DNA of 53,757 nt from Bacteroidota bacterium (GTDB lineage Bacteria > Bacteroidota > Bacteroidia > Chitinophagales > Saprospiraceae), in assembly GCA_029781095.1 (NCBI GenBank), contig JAKOXM010000678.1, positions 1-53,757 of the forward strand, given 5' to 3'. Of the stretch, positions 33,327-41,898 are shown one piece after another (the stretch's first letter is position 1; each line of letters begins with the position of its first letter). A program made the position numbers and the translations under genes. The notes under the pieces are model-generated. The model made no database searches. It saw only the letters and a program-made list of their open reading frames with translations, and had not been told where the DNA came from.

Positions 33327-36300
33327 ATGCACCACGATAACGGTATTTGGGTCAGCACGGAAGATTTGATGCGGGAAGACGCCTTCCTGCAATCGGCTGA
33401 AAAAGAATTTTCCATTGAAAACATCGACCAAACCGACGGCAAATGGGAAACCAACCGCCGTGACTTCCTGAAACTGCTCGGTTTCGGCCTGGGCGCTGCC
33501 ACACTTGCGGCCTCCTGCGAGATTCCAGTCAAAAAAGCCATTCCGTACGTTACCAAACCGGACGAAATCGTTCCGGGCGTGGCCAACTATTTCGCGTCTT
33601 CCTTTGTCAACGGCGGCGATTATTGCCCCGTTCTGGTGAAGACCCGTGAAGGCCGCCCGATCAAAATTGAAGGCAATACGCTCAGCAGCATCACCAAAGG
33701 CGGCACCAGCGCACGGGCGCAGGCATCCGTTCTCAGCCTCTACGACAACCGCCGCATTCAGCACGCGGGTCTTGTAAAGGACGGCAATGTGACGAAGCAG
33801 GAGTGGAATGCGCTCGACCGGGAAGTAAAAGCCAAACTGGCTGCCGGCGGCAATATCAGGTTGATCACCAATACCATTATCAGCCCGACGGCAAAAAAGG
33901 CGCTGACGGAATTTACCACCAAATACCCGGGCAGCCGCGCCGTGACCTACGATCCCGTATCGCATGCAGCCCTGCTCGCCGCCAACCAGCAATGCTTCGG
34001 CGCGCGGGTGATCCCCAACTATAAATTCGGCGATGCCGAAGTCATTGTCTCTTTCGGCGCCGATTTCCTCGGCACCTGGATCAGCCCGGTCGAATATGCA
34101 CGCGCCTATGCTGAAAACCGCAAAATCCGCGGTGTAAAAGGCGCTAAAATGTCGCGCCACTACCAGGTAGAAAGCCATATGTCGCTTACAGGCTCGAATG
34201 CCGACAACCGCATTCTGGTAAAACCGAGCGAACAGGGCGCAGCCATCGTTGCCTTGTACAACGAACTGACCGGTAACAGCGGCGGTCCCAAACTCAGCAA
34301 CGAAAAGGCCGCGGCAGCCATCAAAAAAATGGCGCACGACCTGGCCGAACACAAGGGCAAATCGCTCGTCGTATCCGGCTCCAACAACGTGATGGAGCAG
34401 GTTTACGTCAATATGATCAACGACCGGCTCGGAAATATCAACGCCACGGTCGATTTCAGCGCCGTATCCAACCAGCGCCAGGGCGACGAGCGCGACATGA
34501 TGCGCCTGATCGAAGAAATGAACGCAGGGCAGGTGGCTGTTGTGATCGTTTGGGGAGCCAACCCGGCTTACGAACTTCCCAATGCCGCCAAATTCAAGGA
34601 GGCATTCGCCAAAGTTGGCACCCGGATATCGTTTTCCGGTGTCATGGACGAGACCACAGCCCTTTGCAGCCATTCAGCCCCGACCCACCACCAGCTCGAA
34701 TCCTGGGGCGACGCAGAACCCAAAGCCGGCTACTTCAGCCTGATCCAGCCAACCATTGCACCACTTTTCGCCACGCGCCAGGCAGAACACTCCCTGCTCG
34801 AATGGGCGGACAGCCCCAACCTCGACCGGCAGGCCGAACAACCATACTACGAATACCTGAAGGCAGCCTGGGCCGCTGAAATTTTCGGACGCCAGACCAA
34901 ATATGCCACACAACAGGCATTCTGGGATATGAGCCTCCACGACGGCGTGGTGGAACTGCCTCCCGTAGCCTTGACGGCTGTCATGAACAACGTGTCGCTG
35001 AACCCGGATGCCGTAACCAAACCCTCCGGCAGCGAACTCGAGATATCTTTTTACGAAACGGTCAACGTCGGAGGCGGCCAATACGCGCACAACCCCTGGT
35101 TGCAGGAAATGCCGGATCCGGTAACCCGCACCGTGTGGGGCAACTACCTCCACATTCCGGTGGAGTGGGATGGCGTGAATCATATCAACGGCTGGAAGGG
35201 CCTCAACGACGGCGACAACGTTGAAGTTGAAATAAACGGCCAGAAACTGACCTGCACGGTCGTTCGTACTTTCGGCCAGGCGCCCGGCACGGTAGCCATC
35301 GCACTCGGCGGCGGACGCGAATCGGGCGGTTGCGGCGTCGGCTTCGGCGTAAACGTAAATCCATGGCTTCCGGTAGACGGTGGTCTTATCCAGTACTTTG
35401 CCAAAGACGTAAAAGTGTCCGACAAAGTGGGCGTCGACAAAAACTTCGCCTGCGTTCAGTTCCACCATACCATGGGTGTGCAGGCGCTGGGCAAAGAAGA
35501 AGGCAAAGAGATCAATGTAGACGAAAAATCACTGGGCTGGAAAGGTTTTCAGGGCGCTCTTACCGATCGTTCGATCATTTTCCATGCACACGTGGACGAA
35601 CTTCCCAAGTTTGCCTCGGAGATGGAAGAGTTTCATGCCGAGAGCAAACACCTCAATGAGCAAACCCTTTACCCCGACCGCAGCGATTATTTCGGAACGG
35701 GTATGAAATGGGGCATGTACGTCGATATGAATGCCTGTGTCGGCTGCGGCGCATGCCAGGTTGCCTGCGTCAGCGAGAACAACGTTCCGGTGGTCGGCAA
35801 AAACGAGGTGCATCGCCACCATGAAATGACCTGGTTGCGCATCGATCGCTATTTCTACGGCGACTTCGAAAACCCGAAAGTTGTGTATCAGCCGATGATG
35901 TGCCAGCACTGCGACAATGCGCCCTGTGAAAACGTGTGTCCGGTTGCCGCTACCAACCACTCCATGGAAGGCATCAACCAAATGGCATACAACCGCTGCA
36001 TCGGCACGCGCTACTGCGCCAACAACTGTCCTTTCAAGGTGCGTCGCTTCAACTGGCTCGACTACACCACAGCAGACGTATGGCCGGCCAACGAAGAGCG
36101 CGTATTCCACGCGGAAGGCGACGAATTGCCGTTCTATGCCGATAACCTTGTTCGTATGGTGCTCAATCCGGATGTAACGATCCGTTCGAGGGGCGTTATT
36201 GAAAAATGTTCATTCTGCATTCAGCGCATACAGGAGGGTAAACTGACCGCCAAACGCGAAAACCGCGCGATCATGGACAATGATATCCGGTCGGCCTGCC

Positions 36301-36482
36301 AGACGGCCTGCCCGACAGGCGCCATCATATTCGGCAACCTCAACAACCCGGACAGCGAAGTAAGCAAACTCACCAAAGCCGCAGGCGCTATTGCCTATAA
36401 GGTACTGGAAGAGATCAACGTTCGCCCCGCAGTGAACTATTCAGCAAAGATTACCAACAGCAACGAAGAACTTTATTCTTAA
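33327..36482 (+). CDS. actB: ACIII subunit ActB, molybdopterin-like and Fe-S protein
   Basis: A 1051-residue periplasmic-side subunit that joins a complex iron-sulfur molybdoenzyme-like catalytic domain with a ferredoxin-type domain. Near the N-terminus, NRRDFLKLLGFGLGAATLAASC (about 43-64) is a Tat-variant signal ending in a possible lipobox Cys. Residues about 80-700 match the molybdopterin oxidoreductase fold; in ACIII this part is known to lack the cofactor. The C-terminal third has four cysteine sets (CVGCGACQVAC; CQHCDNAPCENVC; CIGTRYCANNC; CSFC with CQTAC). These fit three 4Fe4S and one 3Fe4S cluster. ATG 33327 is preferred to TTG 33318. It passes electrons from quinol to ActA. Confidence 0.95.
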   Translation: MHHDNGIWVSTEDLMREDAFLQSAEKEFSIENIDQTDGKWETNRRDFLKLLGFGLGAATLAASCEIPVKKAIPYVTKPDEIVPGVANYFASSFVNGGDYCPVLVKTREGRPIKIEGNTLSSITKGGTSARAQASVLSLYDNRRIQHAGLVKDGNVTKQEWNALDREVKAKLAAGGNIRLITNTIISPTAKKALTEFTTKYPGSRAVTYDPVSHAALLAANQQCFGARVIPNYKFGDAEVIVSFGADFLGTWISPVEYARAYAENRKIRGVKGAKMSRHYQVESHMSLTGSNADNRILVKPSEQGAAIVALYNELTGNSGGPKLSNEKAAAAIKKMAHDLAEHKGKSLVVSGSNNVMEQVYVNMINDRLGNINATVDFSAVSNQRQGDERDMMRLIEEMNAGQVAVVIVWGANPAYELPNAAKFKEAFAKVGTRISFSGVMDETTALCSHSAPTHHQLESWGDAEPKAGYFSLIQPTIAPLFATRQAEHSLLEWADSPNLDRQAEQPYYEYLKAAWAAEIFGRQTKYATQQAFWDMSLHDGVVELPPVALTAVMNNVSLNPDAVTKPSGSELEISFYETVNVGGGQYAHNPWLQEMPDPVTRTVWGNYLHIPVEWDGVNHINGWKGLNDGDNVEVEINGQKLTCTVVRTFGQAPGTVAIALGGGRESGGCGVGFGVNVNPWLPVDGGLIQYFAKDVKVSDKVGVDKNFACVQFHHTMGVQALGKEEGKEINVDEKSLGWKGFQGALTDRSIIFHAHVDELPKFASEMEEFHAESKHLNEQTLYPDRSDYFGTGMKWGMYVDMNACVGCGACQVACVSENNVPVVGKNEVHRHHEMTWLRIDRYFYGDFENPKVVYQPMMCQHCDNAPCENVCPVAATNHSMEGINQMAYNRCIGTRYCANNCPFKVRRFNWLDYTTADVWPANEERVFHAEGDELPFYADNLVRMVLNPDVTIRSRGVIEKCSFCIQRIQEGKLTAKRENRAIMDNDIRSACQTACPTGAIIFGNLNNPDSEVSKLTKAAGAIAYKVLEEINVRPAVNYSAKITNSNEELYS

Positions 36483-36560
36483 AAGGGGTTTGAGGTTTCA
36501 GGATTTCAAGGTTTCAGGGTTATCCGCCCAAAAACCTGAAACCCTGGAACCCTGAAACCA
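36483..36560. repeat. Imperfect inverted repeat of GGTTTCAGG words before actC
   Basis: Left words (GGTTTCAGGATTTCAAGGTTTCAGG, from 36494) face complementary right words (CCTGAAACCCTGGAACCCTGAAACC, to 36559) with about 12 bases between. The structure lies between the actB stop and the actC start inside the operon. Confidence 0.75.
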
Positions 36561-36580
36561 TCTAACCATAATAAAAAAGT

Positions 36581-38005
36581 ATGTCTCAAGCAGTTGCGCC
36601 GGTTCGGCACGTTTTGATTGAAGGCAATAAATCCTACCACAATATCACGGAGGATTTGTGCACCCCTACTGAAAAAGCGCCTTCACGGGAGTGGATAATC
36701 GCTTTCTCGATCGCTTCGGCTTTCCTCGGGCTGTACATATTCTCCATTATTTGGACGGTATGGAAAGGCATCGGTTCCTGGAACCTCAACCGTACGATCA
36801 ACTGGGGTTGGGATATTACCAACTTCGTGTGGTGGATCGGTATTGGTCACGCAGGGACGCTGATTTCGGCCATTTTGTTGCTGTTCCGCCAGCGCTGGCG
36901 GACGGGGGTGAACCGCGCTGCGGAAGCCATGACCATCTTCGCCGTGATCTGCGCCGGCCAGTTCCCCGTTTTCCACATGGGGCGGGTGTGGCTCGCATTC
37001 TTCATCTTCCCGTTCCCGAATACCCGCGGACCGCTTTGGGTGAACTTTAACTCGCCGCTGTTGTGGGACGTATTTGCCATATCGACGTATTTCTCGGTTT
37101 CGCTCCTGTTCTGGTACACCGGTTTGGTACCTGACCTTGCTACCGTCCGCGACCGCGCGTCGGGTTTCCGCAGAAAGATGTACGAGATTTTTTCTTTCGG
37201 GTGGACCGGCAGCGCCAAACACTGGCAGCGCCATGAGGCTCTTTCGCTGGTATTGGCCGGCATTTCAACGCCGCTGGTACTTTCGGTACATACCATCGTA
37301 TCCTTCGACTTTGCCACGTCGGTTGTTCCGGGCTGGCATACCACCATTTTCCCGCCTTATTTTGTTGCGGGCGCTATCTTCTCGGGATTTGCCATGGTGC
37401 AGACGCTGATGGTGATCACCCGTAAAGTGCTGAAACTGGAAGAATATATTACGCTGAACCACATTGAATCCATGAACAAGGTTATCGTGCTTACGGGTAC
37501 GATCGTCGGTGTGGCGTACCTCACCGAGTTGTTCATCTCCTGGTATTCGGGTTATATCTACGAGCAATTTGCTTTCTACAACCGCGTATTCGGCATTTAC
37601 TGGTGGGCATATTTCGGTATGATGTTCTGCAACGTGGTCAGTCCGCAGCTCTTCTGGTCGCGGAAGATCCGCCGCAGCATCTGGTGGACGTTCTTCCTTT
37701 CCATCGTGGTGAATATCGGAATGTGGTTTGAGCGTTTTGTGATTATCGCAACGACGCTGGCCCGCGATTTTTTACCGTCTTCCTGGAGTTACTACAGCCC
37801 GAGCTGGGTAGAGATATGCATTTTCTCCGGCACCATCGGTCTGTTCTTCGTTTGTTACCTGATCTTCACCCGCGTTGCGCCGGTGGTCGCCATTGCCGAA
37901 ATCAAAGCCATTTTGAAAGTGGCAGGCGATCAGTACATCGGACCGAATGCCCAGAAACAGGCGCATGGCCACGCCAAAAGCGAACCCGCGAAAAAAGATC
38001 ATTGA
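36581..38005 (+). CDS. actC: ACIII subunit ActC, NrfD-like quinol-site membrane protein
   Basis: A 474-residue NrfD/PsrC-type protein with about ten hydrophobic helices, which binds menaquinol at the periplasmic side in ACIII. Conserved features include the first-helix segment EWIIAFSIASAFLGLYIFS, the pair WWIGIGHAGTLISAILLLFRQ and the helix GQFPVFHMGRVWLAFFIFPFP. The segment LSVHTIVSFDFATSVVPGWHTTIFPPYFVAGAIFSG corresponds to the quinone-proximal region. The tail is short and His/Lys-rich. It follows actB after a repeat-rich spacer and is followed by actD after 47 bases. Confidence 0.95.
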   Translation: MSQAVAPVRHVLIEGNKSYHNITEDLCTPTEKAPSREWIIAFSIASAFLGLYIFSIIWTVWKGIGSWNLNRTINWGWDITNFVWWIGIGHAGTLISAILLLFRQRWRTGVNRAAEAMTIFAVICAGQFPVFHMGRVWLAFFIFPFPNTRGPLWVNFNSPLLWDVFAISTYFSVSLLFWYTGLVPDLATVRDRASGFRRKMYEIFSFGWTGSAKHWQRHEALSLVLAGISTPLVLSVHTIVSFDFATSVVPGWHTTIFPPYFVAGAIFSGFAMVQTLMVITRKVLKLEEYITLNHIESMNKVIVLTGTIVGVAYLTELFISWYSGYIYEQFAFYNRVFGIYWWAYFGMMFCNVVSPQLFWSRKIRRSIWWTFFLSIVVNIGMWFERFVIIATTLARDFLPSSWSYYSPSWVEICIFSGTIGLFFVCYLIFTRVAPVVAIAEIKAILKVAGDQYIGPNAQKQAHGHAKSEPAKKDH

Positions 38006-38024
38006 TACCCGACCCTGAACGCCC

Positions 38025-38041
38025 AACTTCAAACTTCAAAC
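38025..38041 (+). repeat. ACTTCAA direct repeat before actD
   Basis: The 7-nt word ACTTCAA occurs twice in tandem (38026-38039), 13 bases before the actD ATG, followed by ATTTTTTATAA. It is the same kind of pre-start word repeat as in front of actB and actE. Confidence 0.6.
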
Positions 38042-38052
38042 ATTTTTTATAA

Positions 38053-38583
38053 ATGGCTGCTGAAAGTAAAAAAGTTCTTTACGGACTTTACAACGACGAA
38101 GAAGACCTGAAAGGCGCAATCAAAACTGCGAATGCGGCGCACCTGAATATCATGGACGTGTTTACGCCCTTCCCGGTTCACGGGCTGGACCCGATTCTCG
38201 GATTGAAAGAGAGCCGCCTGCACATCCTCGGCTTTATTTACGGGGCTGTGGGCGCAACCTTCGGATTTCTCGCCATGACCTGGATATTCACGAGCGACTG
38301 GCCGATCGTGTTTGGCGGCAAACCGTTCTGGTCGGTGCCGGCTTTCATCCCGATCACCTTCGAGATGACGGTATTGTTCTCCGCATGGGGTATGACCATT
38401 TCCTTCTACACCATCTGTGGTATGTGGCCGGGTGTGAAGGCGAAATCGCTCGATAATCGCATTACGGATGACAAATTCTGCATCGCTTTCGATGTAACCA
38501 GCGCACCGGACAGCGATGTGAAAAACCTTCAGGGCTTTTTTACCAATACCGGCGCTTCCGAAGTGAATGTAAAGGCAATGTAA
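38053..38583 (+). CDS. actD: ACIII subunit ActD (DUF3341)
   Basis: A 176-residue DUF3341 protein and membrane subunit of ACIII. It has an N-terminal ferredoxin-like cytoplasmic region (VLYGLYNDEEDLKGAIKTANAA). Two TM helices follow (about 58-78 and 97-125), with the typical HILGFIYGAVGATFGFLAMTW and GGKPFWSVPAFIPITFEMTVLFSA. A short C-terminal cytoplasmic part closes it. It helps hold the ActC/ActF membrane part together; no cofactor is bound. Confidence 0.93.
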   Translation: MAAESKKVLYGLYNDEEDLKGAIKTANAAHLNIMDVFTPFPVHGLDPILGLKESRLHILGFIYGAVGATFGFLAMTWIFTSDWPIVFGGKPFWSVPAFIPITFEMTVLFSAWGMTISFYTICGMWPGVKAKSLDNRITDDKFCIAFDVTSAPDSDVKNLQGFFTNTGASEVNVKAM

Positions 38584-38592
38584 CCCACTGAT

Positions 38593-38616
38593 AACCAACA
38601 ACCAACAACGGACAAC
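38593..38616 (+). repeat. AACCAAC direct repeat before actE
   Basis: AACCAAC occurs twice in tandem (38593-38606) and is followed by AACGGACAAC, ending 12 bases before the actE ATG. No hairpin is seen. Confidence 0.6.
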
Positions 38617-38627
38617 TAATAAAGAAT

Positions 38628-39440
38628 ATGAAATACGCAATTGGCGCGATTCTCGGCGTTGCATTTTTTGCCTGGGCGTTTTCGCTGTGCTCACCGGCCG
38701 GCAAGAACAAAACCGGGCATGAATACATGCCGGACATGTATCACCCTGTCGGTTATGAAGCCAACCAGTACAGTGCCTATTACTGGAATCACTGGGATGA
38801 TAAAAGCACCTTCACGAAGGCCCAACTATCCATGCCGCGCGGCAAGGTGAACGGAACGATTCCCCGCGGTTACACTGCCGCATATTATGGCCAGGATATC
38901 GGCTATGTACGTGGAAAAAATGCCGACAACGCCATCGCTGCCCCCGTAAACGGTGAAGCGCCGTTTTACTACGCGAATAATGAAGATGACCGTCTGCGCT
39001 GCGAGCAACAGATGACCGACAATCCCTATCCGATCACAAAGGAAGGGCTCGATCGCGCGAAAAACCTGTACACGATATATTGCGGCATTTGCCATGGCGA
39101 CAAAGCCGACGGACAGGGATGGCTTGTTACGATGCCTGATACGAAGTACCCCGCCCAGCCCAAAAACCTGATCGGCGACGACATGATCGCTGCCGGCAAC
39201 GGACGCTTTTATTTTGCCATGATGTACGGTAAAAACGTGATGGGCGGCTACTCGGACAAACTCTCGTTCGAAGAACGCTGGCAGGTGTTGCACTACATCC
39301 GTTCGCTGCAGGCCAAATCCAAGAACCTGGAATACAGCGAAACCGCCAATACCCTGAGCAACGTTGAAAAACCGGCCAAGGGCGTAGCCACTGGCCCCGC
39401 AAGGGCAGTTGTCGCACCGCCGCCGCCACCGTCAAAATAA
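38628..39440 (+). CDS. actE: ACIII subunit ActE, mono-heme cytochrome c
   Basis: A 270-residue exported cytochrome with a single CXXCH motif (YTIYCGICHGDKADGQG, about residues 151-155). The Met ligand is probably in FYFAMMYGKNVMGGY. The N-terminal hydrophobic segment ends with Cys21 (AFSLCSPAG), a possible lipid attachment site though the lipobox is atypical. In ACIII, ActE is the peripheral heme subunit next to ActB/ActA. The C-terminal tail is Pro-rich (APPPPPSK). It follows actD by 44 bases. Confidence 0.94.
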   Translation: MKYAIGAILGVAFFAWAFSLCSPAGKNKTGHEYMPDMYHPVGYEANQYSAYYWNHWDDKSTFTKAQLSMPRGKVNGTIPRGYTAAYYGQDIGYVRGKNADNAIAAPVNGEAPFYYANNEDDRLRCEQQMTDNPYPITKEGLDRAKNLYTIYCGICHGDKADGQGWLVTMPDTKYPAQPKNLIGDDMIAAGNGRFYFAMMYGKNVMGGYSDKLSFEERWQVLHYIRSLQAKSKNLEYSETANTLSNVEKPAKGVATGPARAVVAPPPPPSK

Positions 39441-39524
39441 GAGATCGATTTTCCGTAAATAAACCATCCCGTTGAACCTGATCTATACAAAATAACTTTA
39501 TTGGGCTCTGCCCAAACCTGCGAT

Positions 39525-41123
39525 ATGAATCTGACCAAGACGCAATTTGTATTTGAAGGCAAAACCAAACGCGTGCTCATCGGCGGTATGGCACTGGGAG
39601 TGCTTTGCCTTGCTCTCTCCGCGCTCAACGATGACGAGTTTCACACGCGCTTCTGGACCAATTTCCTTCACAACTCGGTGTATTTCACCGCGGTGGCTTT
39701 TATGGCCGTGTTTTTCCTGTCGGCCCAGTTAACAGCATTTGCCGGCTGGCTGACCGTCATCAAACGCATTTGGGAAGGCATGGGACAGTTCATGCTGGTG
39801 GGGCTTGTTCTGATAGGCATTATTGTCATTGGCGTGTGGGGGCATCTCCATCACCTTTACCACTGGAACGATCCGAATCTGAACATCACCGATCCCGCAG
39901 GCCCGCACTATGATCGCATTCTGGCAGGCAAATCTGGTTTTCTGAACCCGGTGTTCTTTACGATCGCCAGCCTCGGCTTCCTCGGCATCTGGTATTTCTG
40001 GGCGTATAAAATGCGTCAAAACTCCATTGCGCAGGATACCATGGAAACTCCGTCCCTGGATTATTACAAAAAAGAACGCAAGTGGGCGGCGTCATTCCTG
40101 CCGATCGGCGGCTTCCTCAGCGCCGTATTTTTCTGGCAGGTGCTGATGTCGGTCGACCCCCATTGGTACAGCACCATGTTTGCATGGTATTCCACGGCTT
40201 CGGCCTGGCTGGGCGCGCTTGCCCTGACCGTCATGATCATAATTTACCTCAAATCGCAAGGGTATCTCGAATACGTCACCTACGATCACCTGCACGATGT
40301 TGGCAAATACCTTTTCGGTATCAGCGTGTTCTGGACATACCTGTGGTTTGACCAGTTTATGTTGATCTGGTATGCCAATAACGGTGAGGAAACGATCTAC
40401 TTCAAGGAACGCATGGAAAATTACCCTGTGCTTTTCTGGGGCAACCTGCTCATGAACTTCGTGGCGCCGTTCCTTATTCTGATGCGCAACGATACCAAGC
40501 GCAAATTCGGAACCATGTTCTTTGTGGCCATCATCGTTTTCTTTGGCCATTGGTGGGATTATTTCTACATGATCAAGCCGGGCGCACGGATTGCGGCTCA
40601 TGAGGCCAGGGAAATGGCCGAAGGCGTTCAACATAAAGTAAGTCTGAATACAACGAGCGAACTTCACACGCCCGGAAATATCCAAATCGCCTTGAGCAAG
40701 GCCGGAGGCGATCAGGCGCAGGAACCCGCAGCGGATAAACCGGCCGAAAAGCCTGCCGAAGGCCAGGCAGCGCCGCAGGAAAGCGCCAATGACGCTGAAC
40801 ATCCGGGAGCAGGCCAACAAAGCGCCACTGCCTCCGACGAACCGGCAACTCCGGAACACGGCGGGGAGACCCATGCCGAGGGCGGAGAAGAACATGGCGA
40901 AGGCGTGGCGGAAGGCCCAGGCAGTTTCAAGTTAGGCTATACCATACCCGGATTGGAAGAAATCGGAATTATGCTTGGGTTCCTGAGCCTGTTTCTGTTC
41001 TTCGTTTTCACCCAGCTCGAGCGCGCGTCGCTCGTGCCGCTGAAAGATCCGTACCTCGAAGAAAGCCTCCACCACGAAACGGGCGCCAATATTGAAAGCG
41101 AAGGCGGCGGCGATCACCACTGA
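39525..41123 (+). CDS. actF: ACIII subunit ActF, second quinol-site-like membrane protein
   Basis: A 532-residue polytopic protein with about ten helices, homologous in fold to ActC. Hydrophobic segments run from RVLIGGMALGVLCLALSA to FGTMFFVAIIVFFGHWWDYF. The final helix (IGIMLGFLSLFLFFVFTQL, about 480-499) is separated from the bundle by a low-complexity Ala/Glu/Pro/His-rich insert (about 390-467). In known structures ActF pairs with ActC without binding quinol in the same way. ATG 39525 is preferred to TTG 39501. It is the last act gene and coxB follows after 83 bases. Confidence 0.93.
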   Translation: MNLTKTQFVFEGKTKRVLIGGMALGVLCLALSALNDDEFHTRFWTNFLHNSVYFTAVAFMAVFFLSAQLTAFAGWLTVIKRIWEGMGQFMLVGLVLIGIIVIGVWGHLHHLYHWNDPNLNITDPAGPHYDRILAGKSGFLNPVFFTIASLGFLGIWYFWAYKMRQNSIAQDTMETPSLDYYKKERKWAASFLPIGGFLSAVFFWQVLMSVDPHWYSTMFAWYSTASAWLGALALTVMIIIYLKSQGYLEYVTYDHLHDVGKYLFGISVFWTYLWFDQFMLIWYANNGEETIYFKERMENYPVLFWGNLLMNFVAPFLILMRNDTKRKFGTMFFVAIIVFFGHWWDYFYMIKPGARIAAHEAREMAEGVQHKVSLNTTSELHTPGNIQIALSKAGGDQAQEPAADKPAEKPAEGQAAPQESANDAEHPGAGQQSATASDEPATPEHGGETHAEGGEEHGEGVAEGPGSFKLGYTIPGLEEIGIMLGFLSLFLFFVFTQLERASLVPLKDPYLEESLHHETGANIESEGGGDHH

Positions 41124-41178
41124 TTTATACTCATTCTATTCAAGCCTCAGTATCCGCAAAACCACCGAACAAACTTTT

Positions 41179-41186
41179 TACCTTTG
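41179..41186 (+). promoter_or_regulatory. Possible internal -7 promoter motif before coxB
   Basis: TACCTTTG matches TAnnTTTG. It would start a transcript only about 14 bases before the coxB ATG, with no -33 element, so it may be a weak internal promoter or chance. Confidence 0.35.
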
Positions 41187-41206
41187 GGTTAAAGCAATAA
41201 AATTCA

Positions 41207-41890
41207 ATGACAGCGCTAATCATAATACTCTGCGTCATCCTGATTTCCATCGTTTTGGTGCAAATCGGGAAAGTTACCGAGCTCACCGCCCAGATCAAGG
41301 GGGAGAGTGAAGCAATGCGCGACACCAGCAAATGGAATGGCTGGCTGTCCCTCGCATTCATGGTCGTTTTTCTGGGAGGTGTGTGTATTTCTGCCTACTA
41401 TTATAAAAATGAAATGATGGGCTACGGCCCCCATACTTCGGCATCGGCACATGGCAGCACGCTGGACGATTTGTTCCACATTACACTGCTGTTCACAGGG
41501 GTCGTGTTCGTATTATGCCATATAGCATTGTTCTGGTTTGCCTATAAATATCGCTGGCAAGAAGGACGCAAGGCGCAATTTATCGCCCATGATAACCGTC
41601 TCGAACTGATCTGGACAGCCATCCCCGCCGTCGTGATGACCATCCTCGTGGTACGCGGCCTGAATGCCTGGAATACGGTTATGGCCGACGTGAAGCCTGA
41701 TGAAGATTTTATCGAAATCGAGGCCACGGGGCAACAGTTTAACTGGATCATCCGCTACCCCGGACCGGACGGCAAACTGGGTACGCGCAACTACAAACTT
41801 ACGACAGCCAACAACCAGCTGGGCATGGACTTTACGGATCCCAAAACCTGGGATGATGTGATTCCCGGCCAGGAACTTACCTCCCCGTAG
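41207..41890 (+). CDS. coxB: Cytochrome c oxidase subunit II, N-terminal part (frameshifted)
   Basis: The first 227 residues of subunit II of the terminal oxidase. Four hydrophobic helices are visible: an unusual extra one at the N-terminus (about 2-20), another at 41-63, then the two-helix hairpin of COX2_TM (about 88-112 and 135-157, with AHDNRLELIWTAIPAVVMTIL). The beginning of the CuA cupredoxin domain follows, with EIEATGQQFNWIIRYPG. The frame then reads GQELTSP and stops at TAG 41888-41890. The expected continuation (LPVGKKVRVRITAKDVLHNF) is present in the -1 frame. One base missing near 41876-41880 would explain this. Confidence 0.85.
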   Translation: MTALIIILCVILISIVLVQIGKVTELTAQIKGESEAMRDTSKWNGWLSLAFMVVFLGGVCISAYYYKNEMMGYGPHTSASAHGSTLDDLFHITLLFTGVVFVLCHIALFWFAYKYRWQEGRKAQFIAHDNRLELIWTAIPAVVMTILVVRGLNAWNTVMADVKPDEDFIEIEATGQQFNWIIRYPGPDGKLGTRNYKLTTANNQLGMDFTDPKTWDDVIPGQELTSP

Positions 41891-41898
41891 GCAAAAAA

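Noticed and set aside
33294-34673. Minus-strand frame of about 460 codons opposite actB
   Set aside because: Shadow of the conserved molybdopterin-like domain, with no recognisable domain of its own.
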